Source of the DNA: Anaeroplasma bactoclasticum
Lineage (GTDB): Bacteria; Bacillota_I; Bacilli_A; Acholeplasmatales; Anaeroplasmataceae
NCBI RefSeq assembly: GCF_003550015.1
Contig: NZ_QXEV01000003.1
Coordinates: forward strand, 1 to 64,000
Reading direction: 5' to 3'
Length of the DNA: 64,000 nt
The notes under the pieces are model-generated. The model worked only from the letters and a program-made list of their open reading frames with translations, was not told where the DNA came from and did not search any database. This document shows, in pieces, positions 52,514 to 61,917 of this stretch (the stretch's first letter is position 1; every line of letters starts with the position of its first letter). The translations under genes and the position numbers were made by a program.

Positions 52514-52541
52514 GGCATCGTTATGGTGTCTTTTCTTTTTT
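52512..52541 (+). terminator. Terminator before the GntR operon
   Basis: AAGGCATC / GGTGTCTT with two wobble pairs, then TTCTTTTTTT. Weak stem, good tail. Confidence 0.6.
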
Positions 52542-52591
52542 TATAAAAAGTTAATTCTATGAATTAAAAAAATTAATTTATCAAAAAAAAT

Positions 52592-52655
52592 AACACTGGT
52601 GTTGACAAAAAAACAATCTGGTCCTATAATATGGAACAGATGGGACAGATGGAAC
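52592..52655 (+). promoter_or_regulatory. Promoter and likely operator of the GntR-ABC operon
   Basis: Near-perfect sigma-A promoter: TTGACA (52602-52607), 17 bp, TATAAT (52625-52630). AACACTGGTGTT (52592-52603), a perfect 5-2-5 palindrome, overlaps the -35. From 52632, three near-identical 9-bp units (GGAACAGAT, GGGACAGAT, GGAACAGTT) follow in tandem at the start site. The palindrome is a plausible autorepression site for the first gene. Confidence 0.8.
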
Positions 52656-52690
52656 AGTTTGCCCCAATTCAAGAAAGCGAGGGACGATAT

Positions 52691-53038
52691 ATGGAAATTA
52701 ATAATACCGGAAATGTATTTGAACAAATCGTGAATTATTATAGAAAATATATCTCTTTAGGCTTGCTTGAAGAAAATGATAGGATGCCATCTTGTAGAGA
52801 GCTTGCGATAAAGATAGGCGTTAACCACAAAACAGTGGATAAGGCATATCAAGAGCTTGTAAAAGAAGGACTTATCTATAATGTTCCAAAAAAAGGATTC
52901 TTTGTTAGGGGTAAGGTAGTACAAAAGGAAAACAAAATGGCCAAGGAGGTCATCCTTAACCTTAAGAATCAAGGAGTAGAAAAGGGAGAGCTACTCAGCA
53001 TAATTGAGAAGGTGTATGGAGGAGAGAGCGATGATTGA
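52691..53038 (+). CDS. GntR-family regulator, YtrA subfamily
   Basis: 115 residues, the short YtrA type: a winged helix-turn-helix (FEQIVNYYRKYISLG, MPSCRELAIKIGVNHKTVDKAY, YNVPKKGFFV) with only a short C-terminal dimer helix. YtrA proteins usually repress the ABC transporter genes they precede. ATG 52691 follows GAGGGA; the ATG at 52631 lies on the -10 side of the start site and cannot be used. The ABC ATPase gene overlaps its end by 8 bp. Confidence 0.88.
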   Translation: MEINNTGNVFEQIVNYYRKYISLGLLEENDRMPSCRELAIKIGVNHKTVDKAYQELVKEGLIYNVPKKGFFVRGKVVQKENKMAKEVILNLKNQGVEKGELLSIIEKVYGGESDD

Positions 53039-53906
53039 AATTATTAATGTGTGTAAGTCTTATGATGAACCTGTTTTAGAGAATATTAATTTCATCATTG
53101 AAAATGGGTCTATATTTGGTCTTATCGGTATTAATGGTGCCGGTAAGACAACCTTCTTAAATATGATATCAGGTGTCATGGGCGTAGATTCGGGAGAGAT
53201 ATTATATGATGGAATGCATGTATATGAGAATATTGATGTTAAAAAGGATATATTCTTTTTACCAGATGAACCATTTTATACTATGAATACTACGCCTTTG
53301 AACCTAGTTAATACCTATAAGGTGTTTTATAAAATTGATATAGAGGCATATTATAAGTATTTAAAGCTTTTTAAATTACCTATAGATAGCTCAATGTATA
53401 ATTTCTCTAAGGGAATGAAAAGACAGGTATTTGTATCCTTAGCTTTAGCTATAAAACCCAAATACTTATTCTTAGATGAAACATTTGATGGATTAGATCC
53501 TTTAGCAAGATTAACTTTAAAAAGAGAATTAATTAAGCTTGTAGAAGAAAAGAATACTACAGTTGTAATATCTAGCCATTCCTTAAGAGAGCTTGCAGAT
53601 ATTTGTGATTCTTATGGAATCATCAATAAGCATGATGTCCTATCCTATGGTAATTTAGATGAGCTAATGTATAAATATCATAAATACACTATGGCATTCG
53701 ATAGAATCCTAGAGGAAAAGGATTTTGATTTCCCTATAGTTAAGTTTAATAGAGAAAATAAGATTATCTCTATTGTTACTACACTTGATTATGAGGAAAT
53801 GAAGGATAAGGTTTCTTTATTAGATCCAATTGATTTAGAGGAATCTCCGCTAGATTTTGAAGAGGAATTTATGATAGAGGTTAAAAATCAGGGAGTAGAG
53901 CGATGA
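53031..53906 (+). CDS. ABC transporter ATP-binding protein (module 1)
   Basis: 291 residues. Walker A GINGAGKTT, signature FSKGMKRQ, Walker B YLFLDETFDGLD, and SSHSL. Its C-terminal domain (MAFDRILEEKDFDFPIVKF) is paralogous to that of the ATPase at 58433. ATG 53031 (behind GGAGGAGAG) overlaps the GntR gene. Its stop overlaps the permease start (ATGA). Confidence 0.9.
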   Translation: MIEIINVCKSYDEPVLENINFIIENGSIFGLIGINGAGKTTFLNMISGVMGVDSGEILYDGMHVYENIDVKKDIFFLPDEPFYTMNTTPLNLVNTYKVFYKIDIEAYYKYLKLFKLPIDSSMYNFSKGMKRQVFVSLALAIKPKYLFLDETFDGLDPLARLTLKRELIKLVEEKNTTVVISSHSLRELADICDSYGIINKHDVLSYGNLDELMYKYHKYTMAFDRILEEKDFDFPIVKFNRENKIISIVTTLDYEEMKDKVSLLDPIDLEESPLDFEEEFMIEVKNQGVER

Positions 53907-54952
53907 GGGAGTATTTTTTAAGTGTATTAAAAAAGAGAACGCCAATTATGATTGCGTTAACCATTGTATTTTTAATTGCTACAGTTGTTGTAAATAATGT
54001 AAGCCCATATGTAGTAATTGAATATAGTGATGGCATCTTCTATGATGCTCCAAAGGCAGGATTATTTATTGTATATATTGCAGGAATAATTGCTTTATCT
54101 GTTGTAGTATCCTTAATTGAATTCTCATTTAAAATGATAAGAATTCAATCCCAACAGGCATATTCCTTTCCAATAAAAAGAGAAAAGCTATTTTTAGCTA
54201 GATATCTTATTGGTTTAATTGAAATTGTTGTTCCAATTACAATTTCTTATTGTGTATCTAGCGTAATGATTTGTACTTCACATAATTTGTATAATTTAAC
54301 TTATTTATGGTTATATTTGCCTTGTGCCTTAGTTACTGCATGGCTATGCTATTCTTATTTATCCTTCATGTTTTGTAGAGCGAATAATATCATTGATGGA
54401 ATTGCTGGAATGGTTTTAGCAGTATTAGCACCACTTGCGGTAGGATTTGCATGTGAGACGTTTTTAAATCGTATACAAATTACATATGGTATACAAATTA
54501 ACTTTATGAAATTTTATTATTGTTCTCCATTTTATATATTAGATTATTCAACAAGATTTATAGAAGCTAAGATGCTAGATAGAGAATTTGTATTCTCTTG
54601 GATTCCATTTGCTTTCTTTATGCTATGGGTTATCCTATCAGGATTAACTATAGGATTAATGGGATTTTTCAATAAAAGAATTAAAAGCGAGGATATCGCA
54701 AGTGATTCGAATTCAATATTTACTTATAAAATGTTTATCGGAATTACCACAGTAAGCTTAACAATTTCTTTAAGCTTTGTAATTAGTCTTTGGGCACCAA
54801 TACTTGGTATTGGATTAACCTATTTGGGTTATTTCTTATATCAAAGAGGTACAGACTTAGGGGATAAGATTTTATATCCTTTATGGATATCCTTAGGAGC
54901 ACTTGTACTTGGTGTTTTATTAGTCTCTTTACAATGGGGAGGGCTATTATGA
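53903..54952 (+). CDS. ABC-type permease (module 1)
   Basis: 349 residues, about eight or nine helices with a conserved-looking turn FPIKREKLFLARYLIG after the second helix, the YtrC/YtrD-like arrangement. Paralogous in layout to the permease at 59310 (its counterpart is RLSVSKRSMYFARYIMG). It starts within the ATPase stop and ends overlapping the LRR lipoprotein start, so the three are translationally coupled. Cargo unknown. Confidence 0.82.
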   Translation: MREYFLSVLKKRTPIMIALTIVFLIATVVVNNVSPYVVIEYSDGIFYDAPKAGLFIVYIAGIIALSVVVSLIEFSFKMIRIQSQQAYSFPIKREKLFLARYLIGLIEIVVPITISYCVSSVMICTSHNLYNLTYLWLYLPCALVTAWLCYSYLSFMFCRANNIIDGIAGMVLAVLAPLAVGFACETFLNRIQITYGIQINFMKFYYCSPFYILDYSTRFIEAKMLDREFVFSWIPFAFFMLWVILSGLTIGLMGFFNKRIKSEDIASDSNSIFTYKMFIGITTVSLTISLSFVISLWAPILGIGLTYLGYFLYQRGTDLGDKILYPLWISLGALVLGVLLVSLQWGGLL

Positions 54953-57540
54953 GAAAGTTAAAATTATATATGATTGGTATGGCTTTCATGGGAGCCTTAA
55001 TACTTTCATCCTGTGGTCAAACCTATAGGGGAGCATATCAAGGTTATTATAGTAAAACGATGTTCAAGTATGAGTATTATCCTGTAGATGGTGGCTATGG
55101 ACTTGACATTATTGATCCATGGGTAAGCACAGACTATCAATTAAATGAAAATCCAGAGTATCTATTTGATTCTGTTCCTATGGGAAATGAAGAACTTGTA
55201 TTACCTTCTTATTATAACGGACTTCCTATATTAGAAATATCTAATGCCAAGGGGCTTCAATATGATGATGAATTAAAAACTGTTGTTTTACCTGAAAAAT
55301 TAGAATATATAAAAACCTCTCGTTATGAGAAGGAGTATAGAGAATGGGTTGGCACTTCAGCATTTCAATCGTGCAATAATATAGAAAGTATAGTTTTCCC
55401 ATCTACTCTAAAAAAAATAGAAAATAATGCATTTTCTAATTGTAACAAGCTAGATAATGTATTTATACCTGGTTCGGTAGAAAAAATAGGTGATAGTGCA
55501 TTTGCATATTGTCGTAATTTAAAAGATATCTATTTAGCTGATGGAGTAAAGGAAATAGGGGATTATGCGTTTAACACTGGTAAAATAAAGAATTTGCGTA
55601 TACCAGAGACATTAGAGAGTGTTGGAGTATCCGCATTTAGTGTTACAAGAAGCCTTTGTAATACCTATGATAATCTTTTATATATGGGAAATGGAGAGAA
55701 CCCATATTTATTATGTGTTGGTAGAGAAAATTTAGAAGCTACAACTATCAATATAAAGGATGGCTGTAAATATATCGCACCTCGTGCTTTTGAAAATATA
55801 TCTGTTGAAACTCTTACTATCCCTTCTAGTGTTAAAAGAATTTTTGAACTTGCATTTGGGGGTTCAAAAGTAAAGAATGTTACCTTTTCGAGTGGAATAG
55901 AATATTTAGGTGATTATTCTTTTAAAGAAACTCAAATCACAAGCCTAGAATTACCAGATAGCTTAATAAGCCTTGGTAAGAGTGCATTTTCCGATTGTAA
56001 GCAATTAGAAAGCATAAGCTTGCCAAAATCCATAAGAGAAATTAGTCAAGATGCATTTAGTGGATGTAAAAGCTTAAATACATTAACTATACCAAGCAAT
56101 ATCATTCGTATAGAGGATGGTGCATTTAGTGGATGCTCATCCTTAGAAAGCATTGATTTTAAAGAAGGACTTAAATATATAGGATCCGGAGCCTTTATGG
56201 ATTGTACTAGCTTAAATGAGGTTACTCTTCCAGATAGTTTAATTAAAATGCTAGGCTACGCATTTTATGATTGCTCATCTTTAAAAACTATGACTATTTC
56301 AGATACCATTTTAGAGATTCCAAGTTATTTTTGTGGAGGATGTACTATCCTAAATAGCGTTCAATTACCAAAGGATTTAAGATATATTGATGGTTGTGCA
56401 TTTAGTAATTGTAAGGAACTAAAGAGTGTTACATTCCCTAATTCTTTAAAAGAAATAGGAGCTTGCGCCTTTATGAATTGTCCTTTAGAAAATATTACAA
56501 TACCTAAGAGTGTTTCACTTGTAAAGGATCATGCTTTTAAGTCAAGTGTTTTGGATACTATTACCTTTGAAGAGGGGGCATCAGGTATTGATGCTTATTC
56601 ATTCGGTGTGGGTAGTCTTGATTCAGAATATTTGGGTGATGAAAATAATCCAAATTATATGCTGAATAAGTATCAGTATGGAATCTCAAGCGATTGTAAG
56701 GTTATTGGTAAAAATGCTATTACAGATTTCACATCTTTGATTGAGATACCAGAAGGAGTAATAAGGTTAGATGATTATGCAGTAAATTTCAATAATGAAA
56801 CCCCATATATAGTTTATTTACATCTTCCAAATTCGCTAGAATCCATAGGAAATATCCCATTTATAGAGGGATATAGGCTTACAGAATTTGAAAATGGATT
56901 ATATTTAGGAAATTATGAAAATCCTTATTTGGTATTCTGTAAAATGAAGGATAAAACTGCAGAAAAAATTAATATTTCTTCAAGCTGTAAGTTTATTCTA
57001 AATAGTGCATTTTACGATTCTGGATTAAAAGAAGTAACAATCCCAGAGGGCGTAAAAGAGATTGGGGATTATGCATTCCGTCAATGCCGCGCTTTAGAAA
57101 AAGTAAGTATTCCAAATAATGTAAAAAGAATTGGGGCATATGCTTTTAGTGGATGTACTAATCTAAAAGATATTACATTATCCAATTCTATTACTTGTAT
57201 AGAGGAATACACATTTAAGGATTGTACTTCCCTTAAGAAGATTGATATTCCAAATGGTGTAGTAGAAATCGGGGAGGAAGCATTTTTAGGTAGTGCTATT
57301 ACAAATTTAGAATTACCTAGTTCTGTAAAGTATATAGCTACTTTTAATCTGCAAAACTTCTCTTTTTCAAAGAGATTAAATAATTGCTATGTAGGGACTT
57401 TTGACATGGTTTCCAATTCCGTAATTACTTTTGATGGTACGATGGAAGAATTAAAAAATATGTATGTTTACCGTTGTGTTTATGGAGATGACGGTATGAT
57501 AATTCAGTGCTTAGATGGCGATATAAAAATGACTTGGTAG
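54949..57540 (+). CDS. BspA-type leucine-rich-repeat surface lipoprotein
   Basis: 863 residues. Signal peptide with lipobox ILSSC (Cys near residue 20), a ~60-residue spacer, then about 25-30 BspA/TpLRR repeats of 22-24 residues such as LPDSLISLGKSAFSDCKQLES and PSSVKRIFELAFGGS, broken by two similar inserts (LLYMGNGENPYLLC and LYLGNYENPYLVF). Such domains bind host or bacterial ligands in oral and gut species. ATG 54949 sits 5 bp after GGGGAGGG and overlaps the permease stop. Confidence 0.9.
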   Translation: MRKLKLYMIGMAFMGALILSSCGQTYRGAYQGYYSKTMFKYEYYPVDGGYGLDIIDPWVSTDYQLNENPEYLFDSVPMGNEELVLPSYYNGLPILEISNAKGLQYDDELKTVVLPEKLEYIKTSRYEKEYREWVGTSAFQSCNNIESIVFPSTLKKIENNAFSNCNKLDNVFIPGSVEKIGDSAFAYCRNLKDIYLADGVKEIGDYAFNTGKIKNLRIPETLESVGVSAFSVTRSLCNTYDNLLYMGNGENPYLLCVGRENLEATTINIKDGCKYIAPRAFENISVETLTIPSSVKRIFELAFGGSKVKNVTFSSGIEYLGDYSFKETQITSLELPDSLISLGKSAFSDCKQLESISLPKSIREISQDAFSGCKSLNTLTIPSNIIRIEDGAFSGCSSLESIDFKEGLKYIGSGAFMDCTSLNEVTLPDSLIKMLGYAFYDCSSLKTMTISDTILEIPSYFCGGCTILNSVQLPKDLRYIDGCAFSNCKELKSVTFPNSLKEIGACAFMNCPLENITIPKSVSLVKDHAFKSSVLDTITFEEGASGIDAYSFGVGSLDSEYLGDENNPNYMLNKYQYGISSDCKVIGKNAITDFTSLIEIPEGVIRLDDYAVNFNNETPYIVYLHLPNSLESIGNIPFIEGYRLTEFENGLYLGNYENPYLVFCKMKDKTAEKINISSSCKFILNSAFYDSGLKEVTIPEGVKEIGDYAFRQCRALEKVSIPNNVKRIGAYAFSGCTNLKDITLSNSITCIEEYTFKDCTSLKKIDIPNGVVEIGEEAFLGSAITNLELPSSVKYIATFNLQNFSFSKRLNNCYVGTFDMVSNSVITFDGTMEELKNMYVYRCVYGDDGMIIQCLDGDIKMTW

Positions 57541-57550
57541 GAGGTTTATA

Positions 57551-58408
57551 ATGAATAAATTAAATAAAGCAATTTATACATTAATGGCTGGTTTTTGTTT
57601 ATGTACTTTAACCTCCTGCTCCTCCTATGAGCTATTGTATGAATATTATGATGATTTAGATGGATATATTGTTTATTCACAGGAGTCTACAGTATCTAGA
57701 TATAATCTAATGGATTCTATTCAAATTGCAGGCTTATATGCATATAAGCCAGTATTAGGTATTTCTTCATATACATTTTATAAATGTAGTAATTTAAGGA
57801 ATGTAGCTTTACCATCTAATATAAAACAAATAGGTGCATATTCCTTCTCAGAATGTCATTCTTTGGCAAGTATTTATTTCCCTAAAAGCTTAGAGGTTAT
57901 AGATTCTTGTGCATTTAAAGGATGTGCACTTAATAAGGTAAATATTCCTGCTAATGTTAATCATATTGGAACAGGTGCCTTCGCAGACTGTCCATTAGAA
58001 GAAATTACTATAGATTATAATAACTCCTTATTTGATACAACAAAGGATATTAATGCAATTATCCATTTAGAGGATAAAAGATTAATTTCAGGCTGTAAAA
58101 ATACGGTAATACCTGATTATGTAAAAACAATTGGGGCATATTCCTTCTATGGAACAACATTAGAGCATATTGATATTCCAGCCAGTGTTGAAGAAATATT
58201 AAATTATGCATTTTATAATTGTGATTCATTATCTGAAATTGATATACCTAGTACTGTAAAGTGTATTGAGGATAAAGCATTTTCTTCCAATACAAAGGTT
58301 AATTATTCAGGTACAATAAGTGAATTCTTGGGCATTTATCAATGCACAGAGAGCGGGGCAAAAGGGTTAACCATTACATGTAGTGATGGTTCATATACTT
58401 ATAGCTAA
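57551..58408 (+). CDS. Smaller BspA-type LRR lipoprotein
   Basis: 285 residues. Signal peptide with lipobox LTSC (Cys near residue 23), then about eight BspA-type repeats (LPSNIKQIGAYSFSECHSLA, IPASVEEILNYAFYNCDSL). Probably arose from its larger neighbour or a common ancestor; it lacks that protein's inserts. 10 bp after the larger lipoprotein gene and 24 bp before the second ATPase gene, so it lies centrally in the operon. Confidence 0.88.
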   Translation: MNKLNKAIYTLMAGFCLCTLTSCSSYELLYEYYDDLDGYIVYSQESTVSRYNLMDSIQIAGLYAYKPVLGISSYTFYKCSNLRNVALPSNIKQIGAYSFSECHSLASIYFPKSLEVIDSCAFKGCALNKVNIPANVNHIGTGAFADCPLEEITIDYNNSLFDTTKDINAIIHLEDKRLISGCKNTVIPDYVKTIGAYSFYGTTLEHIDIPASVEEILNYAFYNCDSLSEIDIPSTVKCIEDKAFSSNTKVNYSGTISEFLGIYQCTESGAKGLTITCSDGSYTYS

Positions 58409-58432
58409 TATCCTTAGGAGAGAGGGATTCTT

Positions 58433-59317
58433 ATGATAGAGATTAAAAATGTAACTAAATGTTATGACAAAAACAAGGTAATATTAGAAGATGTTAATGC
58501 CACAATTCCAGATGGATCTATCGTTGGTTTAATTGGATTAAATGGAGCTGGTAAATCTACTTTATTAAGATTAATTGCTGGAGTATATGAACCAGATTCA
58601 GGGGACATCTTATTTGATGGAGAGAGTATTTATAAAGATGAGAGAGTAAAAAGAAGATTATTCTATGTGCCAGATGAACCATATTTTAGGCGAGGAGAGA
58701 CGCCTAGATCCTTAACAGAGGATTATAGATTTTGGTTTAATCCTTTAGCATATTATGTAACATTTAGATCTCATTTAAATAAATTTAATATTAATGAAAA
58801 TAAGCCTTTATATAAGTTTTCCAAGGGTATGAAAAGACAAACCGCACTAGCCTTAGGGGTTTCTGTTGAACCTAAATATCTATTTTTAGATGAAGCATTC
58901 GATGGAGTAGACCCTCTTGCTAGAAAGGATTTAAAGGAGCTATTGCTCAAAAATCAAGAGAAGAATAATTCAACAATTATTCTATCTAGCCATTCCTTAA
59001 GGGAGCTTGAGGATATTTGTGATACTTATTTAGTTGTAGATGAAACAAAGGTATATGTATATAATGATGTATCTGAATTTAGTTATCATAGATATGTAAT
59101 GGCTTTTGATGAGAACATTAATGAGAAAAGCTTTGGTATTCATTTTGTAAGATTTGACAAGGAAAATAAGATTATTTCTTGTGTAACTAAGCTAACCTTT
59201 AAGGAAATGAAGGAAAGAATTGCCAAATTTAATCCAAAGCTTTTAGAAGAACAGCCTATGAGTGTTGAGGAATCCTTTATCATTAGAATGGGATATGATG
59301 GTGATAGAAATGCGTAG
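58433..59317 (+). CDS. ABC transporter ATP-binding protein (module 2)
   Basis: 294 residues, paralogue of the 53031 product throughout: Walker A GLNGAGKST, signature FSKGMKRQTALA, Walker B YLFLDEAFDGVD, SSHSL, and the same C-terminal extension (MAFDENINEKSFGIHFVRF, KENKIISCVTKL). AGGAGAGAGG precedes the ATG. It overlaps the permease start by 8 bp. Confidence 0.9.
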   Translation: MIEIKNVTKCYDKNKVILEDVNATIPDGSIVGLIGLNGAGKSTLLRLIAGVYEPDSGDILFDGESIYKDERVKRRLFYVPDEPYFRRGETPRSLTEDYRFWFNPLAYYVTFRSHLNKFNINENKPLYKFSKGMKRQTALALGVSVEPKYLFLDEAFDGVDPLARKDLKELLLKNQEKNNSTIILSSHSLRELEDICDTYLVVDETKVYVYNDVSEFSYHRYVMAFDENINEKSFGIHFVRFDKENKIISCVTKLTFKEMKERIAKFNPKLLEEQPMSVEESFIIRMGYDGDRNA

Positions 59318-60353
59318 ATATTTTGGTTTTCTATTTTCTAAAAGAGGTAAAATACGATTTGCAATCTTTGCGTTAAGTACGGCAATTATGATAGGCTTAT
59401 CCTATGCAAGTGGATTATCTTGGGGTAAATGGGAGAGTGTAGAGGGAGGATATCGATATGTTGTTGATATCCTTACCGCAAGCCCTTATATATTTTCCTT
59501 TGTTTTATTAGGGTTATGCTTTATTGAGCCTGCGCTTATATTTTCTTTTAAAATGAAAAGAAATAGCTTTGAAACAGAAAGGAGATTATCTGTTTCTAAA
59601 AGGTCAATGTATTTTGCTAGATATATTATGGGATATTTAGAAATTATCCTTCCATATACATTTGCATATTTTATTTCTGCAGGATTTCTTTTTATTAATC
59701 GAGGATATTGGGATTCCTTTTATCTTGCATCATTCTTTTATGTAGTACTTCATGTAGGAGGTATATTTGCATATAGCTTCTTTACATTCTTTTATTTAAG
59801 AGGAAGAAATATAATTGATGGATTTGTTCTTATGGTTTTAGCAACCCTAGCTATTATGTTTTTAGGAAATGCTATCTTGTATTTAGGAAATATGGCTGGT
59901 GGAGCACTTATGGGTTCCTTTGAATATAGAGTTAATCCATTTTCTATGTTTCAATGGGCTTGTATCTATTTAGATGATGCACTTAATCATAAGAGTACCT
60001 TAGATAATATAACAAAAATATTTGGAATGGTTTCTACAGGTTTATTTTCTCTTTCAATATTTGGTATTGTATTACACAAGGGAGACTTTAATTGTGAGCA
60101 TGCAAATCAAAAAACAGTATCCTATTTTGGTTATAAAACATTAATTCCTTTAACGTTTATACCACTTATGGTATTTAAAAATGTTATTGGATTACCAATA
60201 TATTATATTTTCTTTGTATTAGTATTCTCTTTAACCTATTTAGCTTATGCCCTATCCTATAGAAGATTTATGTTTACGAAAAGAGAATGGCAGCTATATT
60301 TTATAATTATTGGTGCGGAAGCATTTGTTTATTTTTTAACTCTATTCTTATAA
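59310..60353 (+). CDS. ABC-type permease (module 2)
   Basis: 347 residues with about eight helices, matching the module 1 permease in length and order of helices. The second module with its own ATPase suggests two heteromeric transporters, or one complex using both pairs. ATG 59310, within the end of the ATPase gene, is chosen over the in-frame ATG at 59262. Confidence 0.8.
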   Translation: MRRYFGFLFSKRGKIRFAIFALSTAIMIGLSYASGLSWGKWESVEGGYRYVVDILTASPYIFSFVLLGLCFIEPALIFSFKMKRNSFETERRLSVSKRSMYFARYIMGYLEIILPYTFAYFISAGFLFINRGYWDSFYLASFFYVVLHVGGIFAYSFFTFFYLRGRNIIDGFVLMVLATLAIMFLGNAILYLGNMAGGALMGSFEYRVNPFSMFQWACIYLDDALNHKSTLDNITKIFGMVSTGLFSLSIFGIVLHKGDFNCEHANQKTVSYFGYKTLIPLTFIPLMVFKNVIGLPIYYIFFVLVFSLTYLAYALSYRRFMFTKREWQLYFIIIGAEAFVYFLTLFL

Positions 60354-60382
60354 ATCACAATTTTAAAAAAGGGAGAGTACTT

Positions 60383-60598
60383 ATGGTAATTTATTTGCTT
60401 GTGACATATATATGGTCGATGATATTTAATGGTTTATTTATTTGGCACGTTGTACATTCTAAAAGAAAAGAAGAGCCTTGGAGTAGACCAATGTTGGTTT
60501 TAAATATATTCTTTTCTTTGTTGTGGATTTTACCATTACTTTGGTGTATTGCAATATTAATTGCCCTATCCAGTGGTGGAGGATTGGTTTCAATGTAG
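60383..60598 (+). CDS. Tiny membrane protein, 71 residues
   Basis: Two helices with a short charged turn (HSKRKEEPWSRP) between. No known family. GGGAGAG before the ATG. It stands between the second permease and another tiny membrane protein, so it may be an accessory subunit of the second transporter. Confidence 0.6.
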   Translation: MVIYLLVTYIWSMIFNGLFIWHVVHSKRKEEPWSRPMLVLNIFFSLLWILPLLWCIAILIALSSGGGLVSM

Positions 60599-60608
60599 GA
60601 GGGAAAAT

Positions 60609-60752
60609 ATGAGTGATCGTAAGTTTTTTATCTTATTTGGAATAATAGTTGGTATTGGTTTATTACTTTCTATTGTACATGTCATTTATTTAGCTCAAGC
60701 ATATCCTAATGCCTCCATCATTCAGTTTATTGCAAGGGAGTGGTGGATATGA
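60609..60752 (+). CDS. Tiny membrane protein, 47 residues
   Basis: One helix (about 5-26) and a short hydrophobic end. Unrecognised. AGGAGGGA precedes the ATG at 60609, a strong site that supports real translation. Its stop overlaps the start of the PstS-like gene (ATGA), which supports both starts. Confidence 0.55.
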   Translation: MSDRKFFILFGIIVGIGLLLSIVHVIYLAQAYPNASIIQFIAREWWI

Positions 60753-61738
60753 AAAGAAAAATAGCTATGCTTATTGGAACGGCTCTATTCTTTGTTTTAG
60801 CGAATCTGTTTTTATATTTTTCTTTAACAAGAAGAATAACAAATAATTATAGTAGCGCCTCCCAAATGAAAATGATTGATGTTTCTAAATATTTACCATT
60901 TGAAGAGGAATCTACTTTAGCAAGAACAGGCTCTAGTATTAAATATAGTAAAGATGATGACTTACCTACCTTAGATGGAGCTGCAGCCTTAGTTCCTATT
61001 TATGCATCCTTAATTGATAATATTTATCCAGAAGGCTCTGTAACATATATAGGCGGAAAGTTTTCAGATGATAATTATTATGGGGAAAACTTTGCAAGCG
61101 ATAGCAAAATGAAATACCAAAATACAATTAGAGGATTTAATGCGCTTCTTGATGGAAGTGTAGATTTATTCTTTACAGCATATCCATCGAAAGCGCAGCT
61201 AGCCCAAGCAGAAGAAAAGAAAGTAGAGCTTGAAATTGTGCCTATTGGTATAGAAGCATTTGTTTTCTTTGTAAATAAGAAAAACCCTGTAGATGGACTT
61301 TCTATAGATGAGATTAAATCCATATATAGGGGTGAAATTACAAATTGGAATCAAGTAGGTGGTCCATATAAAGATATCTATCCTGTAACAAGAGTAGAAG
61401 GTTCTGGAAGCCAAACTATGATGGAATATTTTATGGGTGGCAAATTTGATCCAAAGCAAACTCCATTTTCTATCTTTGGTGGTTCTATTGGATATTCCTT
61501 TAGATTTTATTTATCTGGTATGATTGCATCAAGTGATGTAAAAATGCTAGAAGTAAATGGAGTATATCCAAACGAAGAAAATGTAAAGAATGGTTCATAT
61601 CCTATTACCACAAAATTTTATGTTGCCTATAGAAAGGATAATACTAATCCTAAAGTAAAAGAATTAGTTTCTTGGTTATTATCTACTGAAGGCCAAAAAA
61701 TGATTGAAGAAGTAGGTTATGTAGGCTTACCTAATTAA
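60749..61738 (+). CDS. Membrane-anchored PstS-like substrate-binding protein
   Basis: 329 residues. One N-terminal helix (~5-25) acts as the anchor; there is no lipobox. A phosphate-binding-protein-like (PBP2) domain follows: DGAAALVPIYASLID, GSVDLFFTAYPSKAQLAQ, SIYRGEITNWNQVGG, EGSGSQTMMEYFM and a VSWLLSTEGQKMIEEVGYVG end. In PstS the GSGSG/T loop binds phosphate; here EGSGSQT is close, so phosphate or a similar anion is plausible. Last gene of the operon; no PstC/A/B genes accompany it. Confidence 0.82.
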   Translation: MKRKIAMLIGTALFFVLANLFLYFSLTRRITNNYSSASQMKMIDVSKYLPFEEESTLARTGSSIKYSKDDDLPTLDGAAALVPIYASLIDNIYPEGSVTYIGGKFSDDNYYGENFASDSKMKYQNTIRGFNALLDGSVDLFFTAYPSKAQLAQAEEKKVELEIVPIGIEAFVFFVNKKNPVDGLSIDEIKSIYRGEITNWNQVGGPYKDIYPVTRVEGSGSQTMMEYFMGGKFDPKQTPFSIFGGSIGYSFRFYLSGMIASSDVKMLEVNGVYPNEENVKNGSYPITTKFYVAYRKDNTNPKVKELVSWLLSTEGQKMIEEVGYVGLPN

Positions 61739-61749
61739 AATATATTTTT

Positions 61750-61780
61750 AGCATTTCTTAAGGGGGATGCTTTTTCTTTT
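61750..61780 (+). terminator. Terminator of the GntR-ABC-LRR operon
   Basis: AGCAT / ATGCT with a further wobble stem (TTCTT/GGGGG) and a T tract. Confidence 0.6.
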
Positions 61781-61801
61781 TATAAAAAAAAATTAAAAAA
61801 A

Positions 61802-61880
61802 TTAGCACTCATGTATTGACAGTGCCAAAAATTGTGATATACTATAGGTGTAATTGGCAGTCAGAGACATAGAGTGCCAA
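61802..61880 (+). promoter_or_regulatory. Hsp20 promoter flanked by two CIRCE-like elements
   Basis: -35 TTGACA (61816-61821), 16 bp, -10 TATACT (61838-61843). The first element, TTAGCACTC-N9-CAGTGCCAA (61802-61828), overlaps the -35; the second, TTGGCAGTC-N9-GAGTGCCAA (61854-61880), lies just after the start site. The HrcA consensus is TTAGCACTC-N9-GAGTGCTAA; both keep the 9-bp spacer with two or three changed bases. They would let HrcA block transcription on both sides of the start. hrcA is not in the window. Confidence 0.85.
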
Positions 61881-61917
61881 CATAAGAAAGATAAAATTTG
61901 AAAGGAAATGAAGAATT

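Noticed and set aside
52631-52690. Upstream start for the GntR gene at 52631
   Set aside because: It lies directly on the -10, before the expected transcription start; the ATG at 52691 has a proper ribosome site.
55400-57350. Regularly spaced repeats that could suggest a CRISPR array
   Set aside because: The periodicity of ~66-72 bp is a degenerate coding repeat of the LRR lipoprotein, in frame throughout. There are no exact repeats with unrelated spacers and no cas genes.
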